This document shows, piece after piece, positions 52,682-61,361 of a stretch of DNA of 64,000 bases (position 1 is the first letter of the stretch; each line of letters starts with the position of its first letter). Under the pieces are notes generated by a model, which was not told the DNA's origin, made no database searches, and was given only the letters and a program-made list of their open reading frames with translations. Source of the DNA: Bacteroidota bacterium (lineage in GTDB: Bacteria; Bacteroidota; Ignavibacteria; Palsa-1295); assembly GCA_018266755.1 (NCBI GenBank), contig JAFDZW010000005.1, forward strand, positions 124,001 through 188,000, given 5' to 3'. The position numbers were made by a program, and so were the translations under genes.

Positions 52682-53575
52682 TCAATTTCGAGTCCGAAGC
52701 ACTCGATCGAGCAATTCCCGAGTACGACTTACAAAGAGCGCCCGTGCCGTGTCAACGTGCGGAAGCCGGTCGTCTCTGCGGTAGAGAATTGTAAGGTCGC
52801 GATGGACCCCTGCTCCATGGGTTCGCAGCGGACGTACCGCACTTCTAAATCGTTCGTCGAGTAGCATGTGGCCATATACTGGGCCGATATACTCTCCTGA
52901 AGCTACCAGTGTCCCAAGGATCGTATAGTCGTCTGATTCAAGGGCAATTATAGGCTTTTTATCAAGTGATCGAATAAGTCGTTCCAGCGGCTTTCTGAGC
53001 CGATCGGTGGCCGTCGGCAAGCAGTACCGCCGTCCAGATTCCTCCTTCCTTCCTCGCCCGGCGGTGCCCTTTTCACAGAGCAAGACCGGGTCGCGATAGA
53101 TCGTCTCGGCAGTGATCGACTTCATCTCGGGATTTGCACCAAATGCAAGGTCGACCCGACCCGTCGCAAGGGCTTCGACGATTTCCGATTGGCCACCGGA
53201 AAGTACAAACGATAGATGAATCTCAGGATAGGCCTCCGATAGCGTTCGATGTAATTCGGGGAATACATATTGCATAAATCCCTGCCTACCCGCGACACGA
53301 AGGCTGCCTCGATCGTTCGGCGACTCAGACGTCATCGCCAGAATTTCAGACCCAATCCCGATCATTCGCCTCATTAACGGCAGGATCTCTTTCCCCTTGG
53401 TGGTTAACTCGACACCACGCCTCGAACGAATGAATAACCGAACGCCGAGCTCGTGTTCCAATGCCGTGATTGCAGATGAGACCGCAGGCTGGGTCACGCC
53501 CAGGCTCTCGGCAGCCGAAATAAAAGAACCGAGAATTGCCAACCGGTCGCACATCTCGATCTGCTGAATCGTCAT
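52682..53575 (-). CDS. LysR-family transcriptional regulator
   Basis: A 297-residue regulator. The N-terminal winged helix has the LysR pattern (LGSFISAAESLGVTQPAVSSAITALEHELG at about 15-45, then RLFIRSRRGVELTTKGKEIL). The effector-binding domain follows from about residue 90. It is divergent from pdxS with a 90-base AT-rich gap, so it may control vitamin B6 synthesis; the usual pdxST regulator, PdxR, belongs to a different (MocR) family. The ligand is unknown. Confidence 0.9.
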   Translation of the reverse strand: MTIQQIEMCDRLAILGSFISAAESLGVTQPAVSSAITALEHELGVRLFIRSRRGVELTTKGKEILPLMRRMIGIGSEILAMTSESPNDRGSLRVAGRQGFMQYVFPELHRTLSEAYPEIHLSFVLSGGQSEIVEALATGRVDLAFGANPEMKSITAETIYRDPVLLCEKGTAGRGRKEESGRRYCLPTATDRLRKPLERLIRSLDKKPIIALESDDYTILGTLVASGEYIGPVYGHMLLDERFRSAVRPLRTHGAGVHRDLTILYRRDDRLPHVDTARALFVSRTRELLDRVLRTRN

Positions 53576-53586
53576 ATTATTATTAC

Positions 53587-53601
53587 TTATACATTATATA
53601 A
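53587..53601. promoter_or_regulatory. candidate LysR operator
   Basis: TTATA, five bases, TATAA: a dyad containing the T-N11-A pattern of LysR sites, located between the LysR gene and pdxS. The region is AT-rich, so a chance match is possible. A TATAAT at 53622-53627 may be the pdxS -10. Confidence 0.3.
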
Positions 53602-53665
53602 ATAACATTACTCAATCTTATTATAATTTCGACTGTTTCATATCTATTCATAAACACAAACTTTT

Positions 53666-54592
53666 ATGGCCAGCACAAAAACGTCATCGAACGGAGCAGC
53701 GGTCAATACGCCGACAACCGGTTCTGAACTTGTAAAACGGGCGCTTCCAGCAATGCTCAAGGGCGGCGTTATTATGGACGTCGTGAATGCAGAGCAGGCA
53801 AAAATCGCCGAAGATGCCGGGGCATGTGCCGTCATGGCACTCGAGCGCGTACCTGCCGATATCCGCGCGCACGGTGGCGTTGCCAGAATGTCCGATCCTG
53901 AACTTATTCTCCAGATTATCGAGTCGGTCTCGATTCCGGTGATGGCGAAGGCCCGTATCGGGCACTTTGTCGAGGCGCAGATCCTCCAGGCTCTTGGCGT
54001 TGATTGTGTTGACGAGAGCGAAGTTCTGACGATGGCAGACGAAGAAAACCATATCGACAAATCAAAATTTGTGGTCCCGTTCGTTTGTGGCGCCCGTAAT
54101 CTCGGGGAGGCACTTCGCCGCATCAGCGAAGGGGCGGCTATGATCCGTACTAAGGGAGAAGCCGGCACCGGCGATGTTGTAGAGGCGGTTCGTCATGCCC
54201 GCTCGATCCTCGGCGAAATCCGCAAGCTGCAGAATCTTCCTGACGAGGAGCGTTTTTCGTTCGCAAAGAATATTGGAGCTCCGATCACGTTGGTTAATGA
54301 AGTCGCCGAGACTGGGAAGCTTCCCGTTGTCAATTTTGCGGCGGGTGGAATTGCAACGCCTGCAGATGCCGCACTCCTGATGCAGATCGGTGTGGACGGC
54401 GTGTTCGTCGGTTCCGGTATCTTCAAATCGAATGACCCCGCAAAGCGCGCTGCCGCGATTGTGAAAGCGACGACATACTTCAAAGATGCCGAAGTGCTTG
54501 CCGATGTCAGCAAGGGCTTGGGCGAGGCAATGTTCGGCCGTACAGTCTCGTCACTTGCTCCACAAGAGCAACTTGCATCGCGCGGTATTTAA
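53666..54592 (+). CDS. pdxS: pyridoxal 5'-phosphate synthase lyase subunit PdxS
   Basis: Makes PLP from ribulose/ribose 5-phosphate, glyceraldehyde 3-phosphate and ammonia supplied by PdxT. The 308 residues carry [47 protein letters not shown]-like block [10 protein letters not shown], the Lys-containing [14 protein letters not shown] and [16 protein letters not shown]. The first 15 residues or so are a variable extension. pdxT follows after 4 bases. Confidence 0.97.
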   Translation: MASTKTSSNGAAVNTPTTGSELVKRALPAMLKGGVIMDVVNAEQAKIAEDAGACAVMALERVPADIRAHGGVARMSDPELILQIIESVSIPVMAKARIGHFVEAQILQALGVDCVDESEVLTMADEENHIDKSKFVVPFVCGARNLGEALRRISEGAAMIRTKGEAGTGDVVEAVRHARSILGEIRKLQNLPDEERFSFAKNIGAPITLVNEVAETGKLPVVNFAAGGIATPADAALLMQIGVDGVFVGSGIFKSNDPAKRAAAIVKATTYFKDAEVLADVSKGLGEAMFGRTVSSLAPQEQLASRGI

Positions 54593-54596
54593 TTCA

Positions 54597-55223
54597 ATGT
54601 CCATGTCGTACCGGATTGGCATCCTTGCACTGCAAGGTGACTTTGCTGAACACGCCTCCAAACTCCGATCGCTCGGACATGAAGCGATTGAGGTCCGTCG
54701 AGTCCCAGAACTCGACGGACTTGATGGTCTGATCATCCCGGGTGGCGAATCTACCACTATTGCGAAGCTCGAGGACGCAGCCTCTCGCTTCACGCTTGCA
54801 ACACCCGATGCCGTCCCCATCTTCGATGCGATCTCTGCACTGGCGAAAAACGGATTACCTGTGTGGGGGACGTGTATGGGATCGATAGTGCTCGCACAAC
54901 GGATCGAAGGATCCGCTCAAGGGCGAATCGCGCTGATGGATGTGACGGTGCGTCGCAATGCATTCGGCCCACAACGCAACAGTGCAGAAGTACTCTTAGC
55001 AATTCCCTCGCTTGGCAGCGAGCCATTCCCTGCTGTATTTATTCGTGCACCATTGTTTATTGAATCCTCGGCAACTGTTGAGCGACTTGCCGAATATGCC
55101 GGCGGGTTCGTGATGGCACGCCAAGGATCGTTACTTATTACCGCATTTCATCCTGAGCTCACAGACGACCCGAGAGTCCACCAGTATTTCCTGCGCATGA
55201 TAGACCAGGCAAAAGGATCGTAG
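54597..55223 (+). CDS. pdxT: pyridoxal 5'-phosphate synthase glutaminase subunit PdxT
   Basis: A 208-residue glutaminase feeding ammonia to PdxS. Start ATG 54597 gives MSMSYRIGILALQGDFAEH. The GGEST motif is at 49-53, nucleophile Cys93 is in WGTCMGSI (usually GTCAG), and the His185/Glu187 pair is in FHPEL. Length is a little above the usual 190-200. It forms an operon with pdxS. Confidence 0.95.
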   Translation: MSMSYRIGILALQGDFAEHASKLRSLGHEAIEVRRVPELDGLDGLIIPGGESTTIAKLEDAASRFTLATPDAVPIFDAISALAKNGLPVWGTCMGSIVLAQRIEGSAQGRIALMDVTVRRNAFGPQRNSAEVLLAIPSLGSEPFPAVFIRAPLFIESSATVERLAEYAGGFVMARQGSLLITAFHPELTDDPRVHQYFLRMIDQAKGS

Positions 55224-55287
55224 GGCCGAACACGACACTCCGGTCCTGTGTTGATCGTACTTTCCGTATTCTTGCGCACTGACACTG

Positions 55288-56067
55288 TTGGAAACCACGA
55301 TCGACGCACACGAGAGTGACATTGTCCTTGAAGCGAGGGATCTGCACAAATCCTTCGGTTCGACCGTTGCCGTTGACGGCGTATCGTTCGTCGTTCGGCG
55401 CAACGAGATCGTTGGCCTTCTCGGGCCAAACGGTGCCGGCAAGACAACGACAATCAATATGGTCCTTGGTGTGCTTGAGCCAACGATCGGCTCGATTCAC
55501 ATCGAAGGAACGGACGTAGTTCGGCATCGTACTGCGGCGCTCGAACGGACAAACTTTGCGGCTGTCTATGCCCCACTCCCCGGCAATCTTACCGTCGAAC
55601 AGAACCTGCGAATATTCGGCATGCTCTATGATGTCGATGAACTTTCCAAGAGAATCGATGACCTGATCCGTGATTTCGATCTCGAACACCTCCGAACTGA
55701 CCGCTGTGGTGTACTTTCGAGCGGAGAACAAACTCGCGTCTGTCTGGCAAAGGCATTTCTCAACCGCCCGAATCTCCTCCTGCTCGACGAGCCGACAGCA
55801 TCGTTAGATCCAGAGCGCGCACTCGATACCAGAACCCGCATACGGCAACTGGCGCAATCGACAAATGTAGGCATTTTATGGACCTCGCATAATATGAATG
55901 AGGTCGTGGAGGTATGCGACCGTGTACTGTTCATGTCAAAAGGAAAAATACTGTTGGAGGGAGACCCACGACGTCTGCCTGCTGAGCACGGCCGTGCCTC
56001 ACTGGAAGAACTGTTCATCGCCGTGGCGCGCGAACCACTGACGCTCATGCAGGAGGAACGTCGATGA
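55288..56067 (+). CDS. ABC transporter ATP-binding protein
   Basis: A 259-residue ATPase with Walker A GPNGAGKTTTIN, signature LSSGEQTRVCLAKAF, Walker B LLLLDEPTASLDP and switch His in TSHNMNEV. It has no long C-terminal domain. The start is TTG 55288; no ATG lies before the conserved region. The stop overlaps the ATG of the permease gene by four bases, so the two form one ABC-2 exporter of the NodI/NodJ or multidrug type. Substrate unknown. Confidence 0.9.
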   Translation: METTIDAHESDIVLEARDLHKSFGSTVAVDGVSFVVRRNEIVGLLGPNGAGKTTTINMVLGVLEPTIGSIHIEGTDVVRHRTAALERTNFAAVYAPLPGNLTVEQNLRIFGMLYDVDELSKRIDDLIRDFDLEHLRTDRCGVLSSGEQTRVCLAKAFLNRPNLLLLDEPTASLDPERALDTRTRIRQLAQSTNVGILWTSHNMNEVVEVCDRVLFMSKGKILLEGDPRRLPAEHGRASLEELFIAVAREPLTLMQEERR

Positions 56068-56867
56068 AGGTACGCCGTTCTCTTGCGATACTGCTTCGCT
56101 ATGGCTATCTCCTGCGAGGCAGTACGACGCGCGTCGTCCCGCTGTTCGCATGGAGTGTTATTGATATAGTACTATGGGGATTCATAACAAAGTACTTTGG
56201 CACATTCGTATCCGGCGAAGTGCGATTGGTGCCAATGCTCCTGGGAGCCGTTCTCTTCTGGGACTTCTTCACACGCATCATGCAGGGCTTAACGACGACC
56301 TTCCTTGAAGATGTCTGGTCCCGTAACTTCCTGAACCTCTTTGCATCTCCGATCTCGGTTTCCGAATATCTCGGAGGGCTGATACTGACGACCCTCTTGA
56401 CGAGCACCGTCGGATTGATCGCAATGATCTTGTTTGCCACTCTCGGTTTTGGGCTTCCGATGCTTGTCTATGGCTCGATGCTCATTCCATTTATCCTGAT
56501 TCTTGTACTCTTCGGCATTTCGTTCGGGTTGTTCGCATGCGCGTTGGTACTTCGGCTCGGTCCGGCATCTGAATGGTTTGTCTGGCCGATCCCTGCTATT
56601 CTTGCGCCTTTCGCAGGCGTCTTCTATCCAACGGCCACTCTTCCGGTCTGGATGCAATGGTTCTCTCGGTTATTGCCGGCGTCATATATCTTTGACGGGA
56701 TGCGCGAGGTGGTTCGGCATGGGAGCATGGACCCTGCATCTCTTATTCTTCCTTTTACGATTGCTACCGGATATATCGCACTCGCTTGGTATACATTCTC
56801 ACGGGTGTTTCGATTGGCGGTGCGAACTGGTTTGATTGCACGATATAGTGCCGAGAGTGTGAGCTAA
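56064..56867 (+). CDS. ABC-2 type transporter permease
   Basis: A 267-residue permease with six hydrophobic segments and an N-terminal cytoplasmic stretch. The block VWSRNFLNLFASPISVSEYL is typical of the NodJ/ABC-2 family (exported polysaccharides, drugs or hemes). The segment FYPTATLPVWMQWFSRLLPASY is the standard conserved loop near the C terminus. Coupled to the ATPase gene. Confidence 0.88.
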   Translation: MKVRRSLAILLRYGYLLRGSTTRVVPLFAWSVIDIVLWGFITKYFGTFVSGEVRLVPMLLGAVLFWDFFTRIMQGLTTTFLEDVWSRNFLNLFASPISVSEYLGGLILTTLLTSTVGLIAMILFATLGFGLPMLVYGSMLIPFILILVLFGISFGLFACALVLRLGPASEWFVWPIPAILAPFAGVFYPTATLPVWMQWFSRLLPASYIFDGMREVVRHGSMDPASLILPFTIATGYIALAWYTFSRVFRLAVRTGLIARYSAESVS

Positions 56868-56899
56868 AAACAAAAGCCCCGCCGGATCGGCAGGGCTTT
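56866..56899 (-). terminator. terminator at the end of the ribosomal operon
   Basis: AAAGCCC (56873-56879) and GGGCTTT (56893-56899) with inner GCC/GGC pairs form the stem; on the minus strand it is followed by TTGTTTTT. It ends the rplQ transcript and may also stop the convergent permease transcript. Confidence 0.8.
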
Positions 56900-56928
56900 G
56901 TATAGATTCTTCAGACGACGGTTCGTCG

Positions 56929-57480
56929 TTACTCGGCCGGAGTGTGTGCAGCCTGCTCGGCAGCTTCCTCGATCTGCGTGGTCGGTGCATCCATAACACC
57001 CGGTACCGGCTGTACTTTCGGCGTGGTCTTTGCACGACGAGTCGGACGCGGCTTTGCCGCACGCTGACGCGGCGCTCCTGCCTCGTTATAATCGACCAAC
57101 TCAAGCAATGCCATCTCGGCGCTATCGCCAAGACGACGACCAAGCTTTACCACGCGAGTATACCCACCCGGGCGATTTGCGACTTTCGGAGCGATCTCCG
57201 TAAAGAGCGTCTTCAGTACGTCCTTATCTTTGATCGTACGTGCAACCTCGCGTCGTGCATGCACACGCTTTGCCGCAACGATCTTGTCGTCGCCACTGAG
57301 CAAATGCGCATTTTTTGCACGAGTGATGATCGGCTCGACGAAGAGGCGAGCTTCCTTTGCCTTTGCGACGGTCGTACGGATCTTCTTGTGCTTGATCAAC
57401 GAGTTCGCAAGCGACTCGAGTGTCGAAGCACGGTGCGATGCCGTGCGGCCAAGCTTTCTGCCTTTATGACTATGTCTCAT
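56929..57480 (-). CDS. rplQ: 50S ribosomal protein L17
   Basis: The 183 residues begin MRHSHKGRKLGRTASHRAST. The conserved L17 domain (about 1-120) ends in ALLELVDYNE. The last 55 or so residues (basic and Pro-rich, then acidic and Ala-rich) are an extension beyond the bacterial core. Last gene of the operon, 23 bases after rpoA. Confidence 0.95.
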   Translation of the reverse strand: MRHSHKGRKLGRTASHRASTLESLANSLIKHKKIRTTVAKAKEARLFVEPIITRAKNAHLLSGDDKIVAAKRVHARREVARTIKDKDVLKTLFTEIAPKVANRPGGYTRVVKLGRRLGDSAEMALLELVDYNEAGAPRQRAAKPRPTRRAKTTPKVQPVPGVMDAPTTQIEEAAEQAAHTPAE

Positions 57481-57503
57481 GATTGATACACTCCTCTTCC
57501 CTA

Positions 57504-58496
57504 TTACCGATTCATTACGTTCTGGCCTTCGGCGTACTTATCGACGTCCATGCCGAAATGCAGGCCGAGCTGTTCGACGATGCGGCCGAGTTCGTCGAGC
57601 GACTTACGGCCGAAGTTACGGAACGTCAAGAGCTCGCGCTCGTCACGACGAACCAGGTCACCAATCGTCTTGATGTTCGCTGCACGCAAGCAGTTCTGCG
57701 AGCGGACAGACAAGTGCATCGTATCGACATTCGTAGCGAGGATCGCACGAATGCGCTCGGTCTCGGTGTCCTCGATCGGCTTGGGCGGAAGTTCATCTTC
57801 CGGTCCACCGAAGCGGACGAACAAATTCACATGGTCACGCAGCGTGCGACCGGCGATCGTGATTGCTTCTTCCGGCGTGATCGAGCCGTCGGTTTCAACA
57901 TCCAGGATCAGTTTTTCATAGTCGGTCTTCTGTCCGACGCGCGTCGGCTCAACATTGAACCGAACATTTGCAATTGGGGTGAAGATCGAGTCGATCGCGA
58001 TCGTCCCGAGCGGAGCATCGGCACGCTTGTTCTCTTCTGCCGGAACATATCCACGACCATGACCGACCATGAGCTCGATCTGGACGCGAACATCCTTCGC
58101 GACAGTAAACAGATGATGATCCGGATTCAGGATTTCGATTTCGGAAGTAAACTCCTGAAGATCGCCCGCCTTGAATTCTTTCGGTCCCTTCACGTCCACG
58201 ATCAGACGCGGCTGGCTTTGCATGTCCGATTTAATACGGACACCTTTGAAATTGAGGATCATCTCTGCGACGTCCTCGGTCACACCCTTGACAGCCGAAA
58301 ACTCATGCTGCACACCATCGACGCGGATGCTGGTGAATGCGCTCCCCGGAATCGACGAGAGCAGGATTCGTCTCATCGAATTGCCCAGTGTCGTGCCGTA
58401 CCCCTCTTCAAGCGGAGACGCAATGAAGCGGCCAAAGGTCGACGACTTACTGGACTCTTCCAACTCGATCCGATCCGGCATGTGGAGTTTTGTCAT
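57504..58496 (-). CDS. rpoA: DNA-directed RNA polymerase subunit alpha
   Basis: The 330-residue alpha subunit. The N-terminal assembly domain has FGRFIASPLEEGYGTTLGNS and RRILLSSIPGSAFTSI; the C-terminal domain for activator and DNA contacts has LSVRSQNCLRAANIKTIGDL and FGRKSLDELGRIVEQLGL. Normal length. Between rpsD and rplQ as in most bacteria. Confidence 0.98.
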   Translation of the reverse strand: MTKLHMPDRIELEESSKSSTFGRFIASPLEEGYGTTLGNSMRRILLSSIPGSAFTSIRVDGVQHEFSAVKGVTEDVAEMILNFKGVRIKSDMQSQPRLIVDVKGPKEFKAGDLQEFTSEIEILNPDHHLFTVAKDVRVQIELMVGHGRGYVPAEENKRADAPLGTIAIDSIFTPIANVRFNVEPTRVGQKTDYEKLILDVETDGSITPEEAITIAGRTLRDHVNLFVRFGGPEDELPPKPIEDTETERIRAILATNVDTMHLSVRSQNCLRAANIKTIGDLVRRDERELLTFRNFGRKSLDELGRIVEQLGLHFGMDVDKYAEGQNVMNR

Positions 58497-58563
58497 ACGC
58501 TCGCTACCTTACTAAATGTGATTAAATCCTTTGTTTTCCTACAGACAACGATCCAACGCTCGA

Positions 58564-59196
58564 TTACTTCGAGTACAACTCGACGACGAGCTGCTCGTTT
58601 GCGTTGAGCTGGATGTCACTGCGTTCCGGAACGCTCAGGAGCGTACCCGAGAGCTCGGCTTTATTGAGCGAGAGCCAATTCGGGATACCTGAATCACCGC
58701 GAGTGCGCTTGAGCGACTCGTGGACGGCCTCAAGCTTGCGCGAGCCTTCCTTCACCTGAACCACATCGCCCGGGTTCAACACATACGATGCGATGTTTAC
58801 CACATTCCCATTGACGGTAATGTGACGGTGTAGTATCAACTGGCGAGCGCTCTTACGCGAAGGAGCGATGTTCAGGCGATAGAGAACGTTATCGAGGCGT
58901 CGCTCGAGCAATTTCACGAGGTTATCACCCGTGACACCACGCATGCGTGCCGCCTTCTCAAACGCGGTACGGAACTGCGTCTCGAGCAGACCATACGTAC
59001 GACGAATTTTCTGCTTCTCACGAAGCTGAACGCCGTATTCGGAGATCTTGGAGCGACGGCCGTTGCCATGCTGTCCCGGCGGGTAGTTACGCTTTTCGAT
59101 GGGACACTTTTCCGAGAAACACTTCGAGCCCTTCAAAAAGAGCTTTTGCTTCTCGCGACGGCACAATTTACAACTTGGGTCGGTATAACGAGCCAT
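58564..59196 (-). CDS. rpsD: 30S ribosomal protein S4
   Basis: The 210-residue primary 16S rRNA-binding protein. Four N-terminal cysteines (Cys9, Cys12, Cys26, Cys31) make it the zinc-binding (C+) type. KRNYPPGQHG and the S4 RNA-binding domain (LERRLDNVLYRL) follow. The 130 bases before the start, between rpsK and rpsD, include a CCCC/GGGG hairpin and may hold a leader control element; this is unproven. Confidence 0.98.
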   Translation of the reverse strand: MARYTDPSCKLCRREKQKLFLKGSKCFSEKCPIEKRNYPPGQHGNGRRSKISEYGVQLREKQKIRRTYGLLETQFRTAFEKAARMRGVTGDNLVKLLERRLDNVLYRLNIAPSRKSARQLILHRHITVNGNVVNIASYVLNPGDVVQVKEGSRKLEAVHESLKRTRGDSGIPNWLSLNKAELSGTLLSVPERSDIQLNANEQLVVELYSK

Positions 59197-59326
59197 TGAT
59201 ATTTTCGAGTTTAATACGTGTACGTCCCCTCTTCTGGGGGGTTCGGTGTTCGGTCTCGATACCTTCTTCCTCCGCGATGACTCTCGTGGAGTTTACGATC
59301 AAACGAGACGACTCAGAAACAATTGC

Positions 59327-59725
59327 TTAGACGCGGCGCTTCTTTGGCGGACGGCATCCGTTATGCGGCATCGGCGTGATGTCGCGGATCGACAATACGT
59401 CGATACCGGCAACCTGCAATGCACGAACAGCTGCCTCACGGCCCGAACCCGGTCCTTTGATAAAGACATCGACCTTACGAAGGCCCATGTCGTACGCTTC
59501 CTTTGCGGCCGACTCTGCAGCGACCTGACCGGCGAACGGCGTATTCTTACGCGAGCCTTTGAAGCCCATCTTACCGGCCGAAGCCCACGAGAGCGTATTG
59601 CCCTGTGGGTCGGTGAGCGTTACGTGCAAATTATTGAACGTTGCACGAACATGTGCGATCCCCTGCGCTTGCGCGGCGATCTTCTTCTTACGCTTTCCAG
59701 CGGGTGTTGCGATTTGCTTAGCCAC
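59327..59725 (-). CDS. rpsK: 30S ribosomal protein S11
   Basis: The 132-residue S11 protein of the 30S platform. GTG 59725 is the start ([16 protein letters not shown]). Conserved [17 protein letters not shown] and the C-terminal [18 protein letters not shown] are present. Confidence 0.97.
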   Translation of the reverse strand: MAKQIATPAGKRKKKIAAQAQGIAHVRATFNNLHVTLTDPQGNTLSWASAGKMGFKGSRKNTPFAGQVAAESAAKEAYDMGLRKVDVFIKGPGSGREAAVRALQVAGIDVLSIRDITPMPHNGCRPPKKRRV

Positions 59726-59746
59726 GATTCGGTCTAACGATTAGTG

Positions 59747-60130
59747 TTACTTCTTAGCTGCTGCCTTCTTCTTGCCGGCAACGGTCTTACGTTTGCCCTT
59801 ACGGGTACGTGCGTTCGTCCGTGTGCGTTGACCGCGAACCGGAAGGCTCTTGCGATGACGCAGGCCGCGATACGAGCCGATATCCATCAGGCGCTTGATC
59901 GCAAGCTGCTGCTCGCTACGCGCGACTCCCTCGACCTTGTAGTCGTTGGTGATCACCTGACGGATCAGTGTTACTTCTTCTTCGGTGAGATCTCCGATCT
60001 TCTTGTCCTCGGAGATGCCAGCCTTTGCTAAGATCTGAGCAGCCGTCGTGCGACCAACCCCATAGATATAGGTCAGCCCGATAACGGAGCGCTTTTGCTT
60101 CGGAAGATCGATACCTGCGATACGTGCCAT
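59747..60130 (-). CDS. rpsM: 30S ribosomal protein S13
   Basis: The 127-residue protein at the 30S head. [20 protein letters not shown] and [20 protein letters not shown] are the family ends, with a Lys-rich tail. Confidence 0.98.
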   Translation of the reverse strand: MARIAGIDLPKQKRSVIGLTYIYGVGRTTAAQILAKAGISEDKKIGDLTEEEVTLIRQVITNDYKVEGVARSEQQLAIKRLMDIGSYRGLRHRKSLPVRGQRTRTNARTRKGKRKTVAGKKKAAAKK

Positions 60131-60137
60131 CGTTCTC

Positions 60138-60254
60138 TTATCCCTGACGTTGTTTATGCTTCGGATTCGACTTGCAGATCACGCGGACAACGCCACGACG
60201 GACGATGACTTTGCAGTGTTCGCAACGCTTTTTTACAGATGCTTGTACTTTCAT
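60138..60254 (-). CDS. rpmJ: 50S ribosomal protein L36
   Basis: A 38-residue zinc ribbon protein, [14 protein letters not shown] at the start and [11 protein letters not shown] at the end. Cys11, Cys14, Cys27 and His33 form the zinc site, so this is the C+ type. It lies 7 bases before rpsM and is too short for default gene calling. Confidence 0.96.
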   Translation of the reverse strand: MKVQASVKKRCEHCKVIVRRGVVRVICKSNPKHKQRQG

Positions 60255-60277
60255 AAGACTGTTGTTCCTTCCAGCGC

Positions 60278-60496
60278 TTACTTATAGCGGTAGGTGATAC
60301 GCCCTTTGGTCAAGTCGTATGGAGATAACTCCACCGTCACGCGATCCCCTTCGAGAATCTTGATAAAATGCATACGCATTTTACCGGAAACGTGCGCCAG
60401 CACCGAATGTCCATTCTCCAATTTCACGCGAAACGTGGCGTTCGGAAGCGATTCTTCGATCACCCCGTCCACCTTAATCGCTGACTGTTTCGACAT
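60278..60496 (-). CDS. infA: translation initiation factor IF-1
   Basis: The 72-residue OB-fold factor that blocks the A site during initiation. [20 protein letters not shown] and [20 protein letters not shown] match the family in full. Between map and rpmJ, the usual place. Confidence 0.98.
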   Translation of the reverse strand: MSKQSAIKVDGVIEESLPNATFRVKLENGHSVLAHVSGKMRMHFIKILEGDRVTVELSPYDLTKGRITYRYK

Positions 60497-60561
60497 TAGT
60501 GCCTTAAATTCTACCTACTTATAGCCTGCAGTAAACCACTGCAACGCAAATTCCGTTCCAA

Positions 60562-60581
60562 TTGACCCATTATTGGGTCAA
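60562..60581. other. hairpin at the map stop codon
   Basis: TTGACCCA, four bases, TGGGTCAA. The stop codon of map overlaps the loop. A second small dyad (TGCAGT/ACTGCA, 60527-60543) follows in the map-infA gap. No T tract; it may act in RNA processing or attenuation, or be incidental. Confidence 0.35.
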
Positions 60582-61352
60582 TATTTCTCCACCATTTGGC
60601 CGAACCACAATGGTATGCTCAAAATGTGCACTGGGTTTCCCGTCGGCAGTCACGATGGTCCACCCATCCGATAGGGTCCGAACCTTCCAGCCGCCGATAT
60701 TGACCATTGGCTCGATCGCAAGGGTCATCCCCTCTTTGAGCTCGATATTCTTAAATCCTCGGTCAATCCGGCTCGGGACAAAATTGGGCACCTGGGGCTC
60801 CTCGTGAAGATGCTGCCCTATCCCATGCCCCACCAGATCACGCACAAGCGAATATCCGTTCGATTCGCAGTATGTCTGGATAGCCTTTGAAATATCATAG
60901 ATTCGGGCGCCGGCCTTCGCTGCAGCAACCCCCAACATCAGTGACTCGTACGTCACATCGAGCAATTTCTTCACCTCTGGTTTCGGCGTCCCGACTGCGA
61001 ACGTGTACGCACCGTCGCCGTACCACCCGTCTTTCTCTGCGCCGACATCGACAGAAAGAATGTCCCCGTCACGCAACGGCTCATCGCTTGGTAAACCATG
61101 CACGACAGCACTGTTACGCGACATGCACGTCGCGTATTTGTAGACGAGATTACCTACTCTGTAATTCTTGAATGCGGGTCGAGCACCGAAGCTGGTGATG
61201 AATGCATCTGCCGCATCATTCAGTGCTGCTGTGGTGGCCCCGGGGACAACCAGGGGCCGCAAATGTTCGATCGTCTGGGCTACGATGTGGGCACTCTCGC
61301 GGATCTTCGCGATCTCAGCTTCGGACTTTAACGTCACTCGATGTTCCCACAT
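60570..61352 (-). CDS. map: type I methionine aminopeptidase
   Basis: A 260-residue cytoplasmic enzyme removing the initiator methionine. Metal ligands are in DVGAEKDGWYGDGAYTF (two Asp), HGIGQHLHEEP (His) and LAIEPMVNIGG (Glu); the last Glu is in the final strands. No N-terminal zinc extension. It lies 9 bases after secY. Confidence 0.97.
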   Translation of the reverse strand: MWEHRVTLKSEAEIAKIRESAHIVAQTIEHLRPLVVPGATTAALNDAADAFITSFGARPAFKNYRVGNLVYKYATCMSRNSAVVHGLPSDEPLRDGDILSVDVGAEKDGWYGDGAYTFAVGTPKPEVKKLLDVTYESLMLGVAAAKAGARIYDISKAIQTYCESNGYSLVRDLVGHGIGQHLHEEPQVPNFVPSRIDRGFKNIELKEGMTLAIEPMVNIGGWKVRTLSDGWTIVTADGKPSAHFEHTIVVRPNGGEILTQ

Positions 61353-61361
61353 GCGTTACGA

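Noticed and set aside
59197-59326. S4-type leader control element before rpsD
   Set aside because: Only a CCCC/GGGG stem is clear; no recognisable S4-binding pseudoknot can be built by eye.
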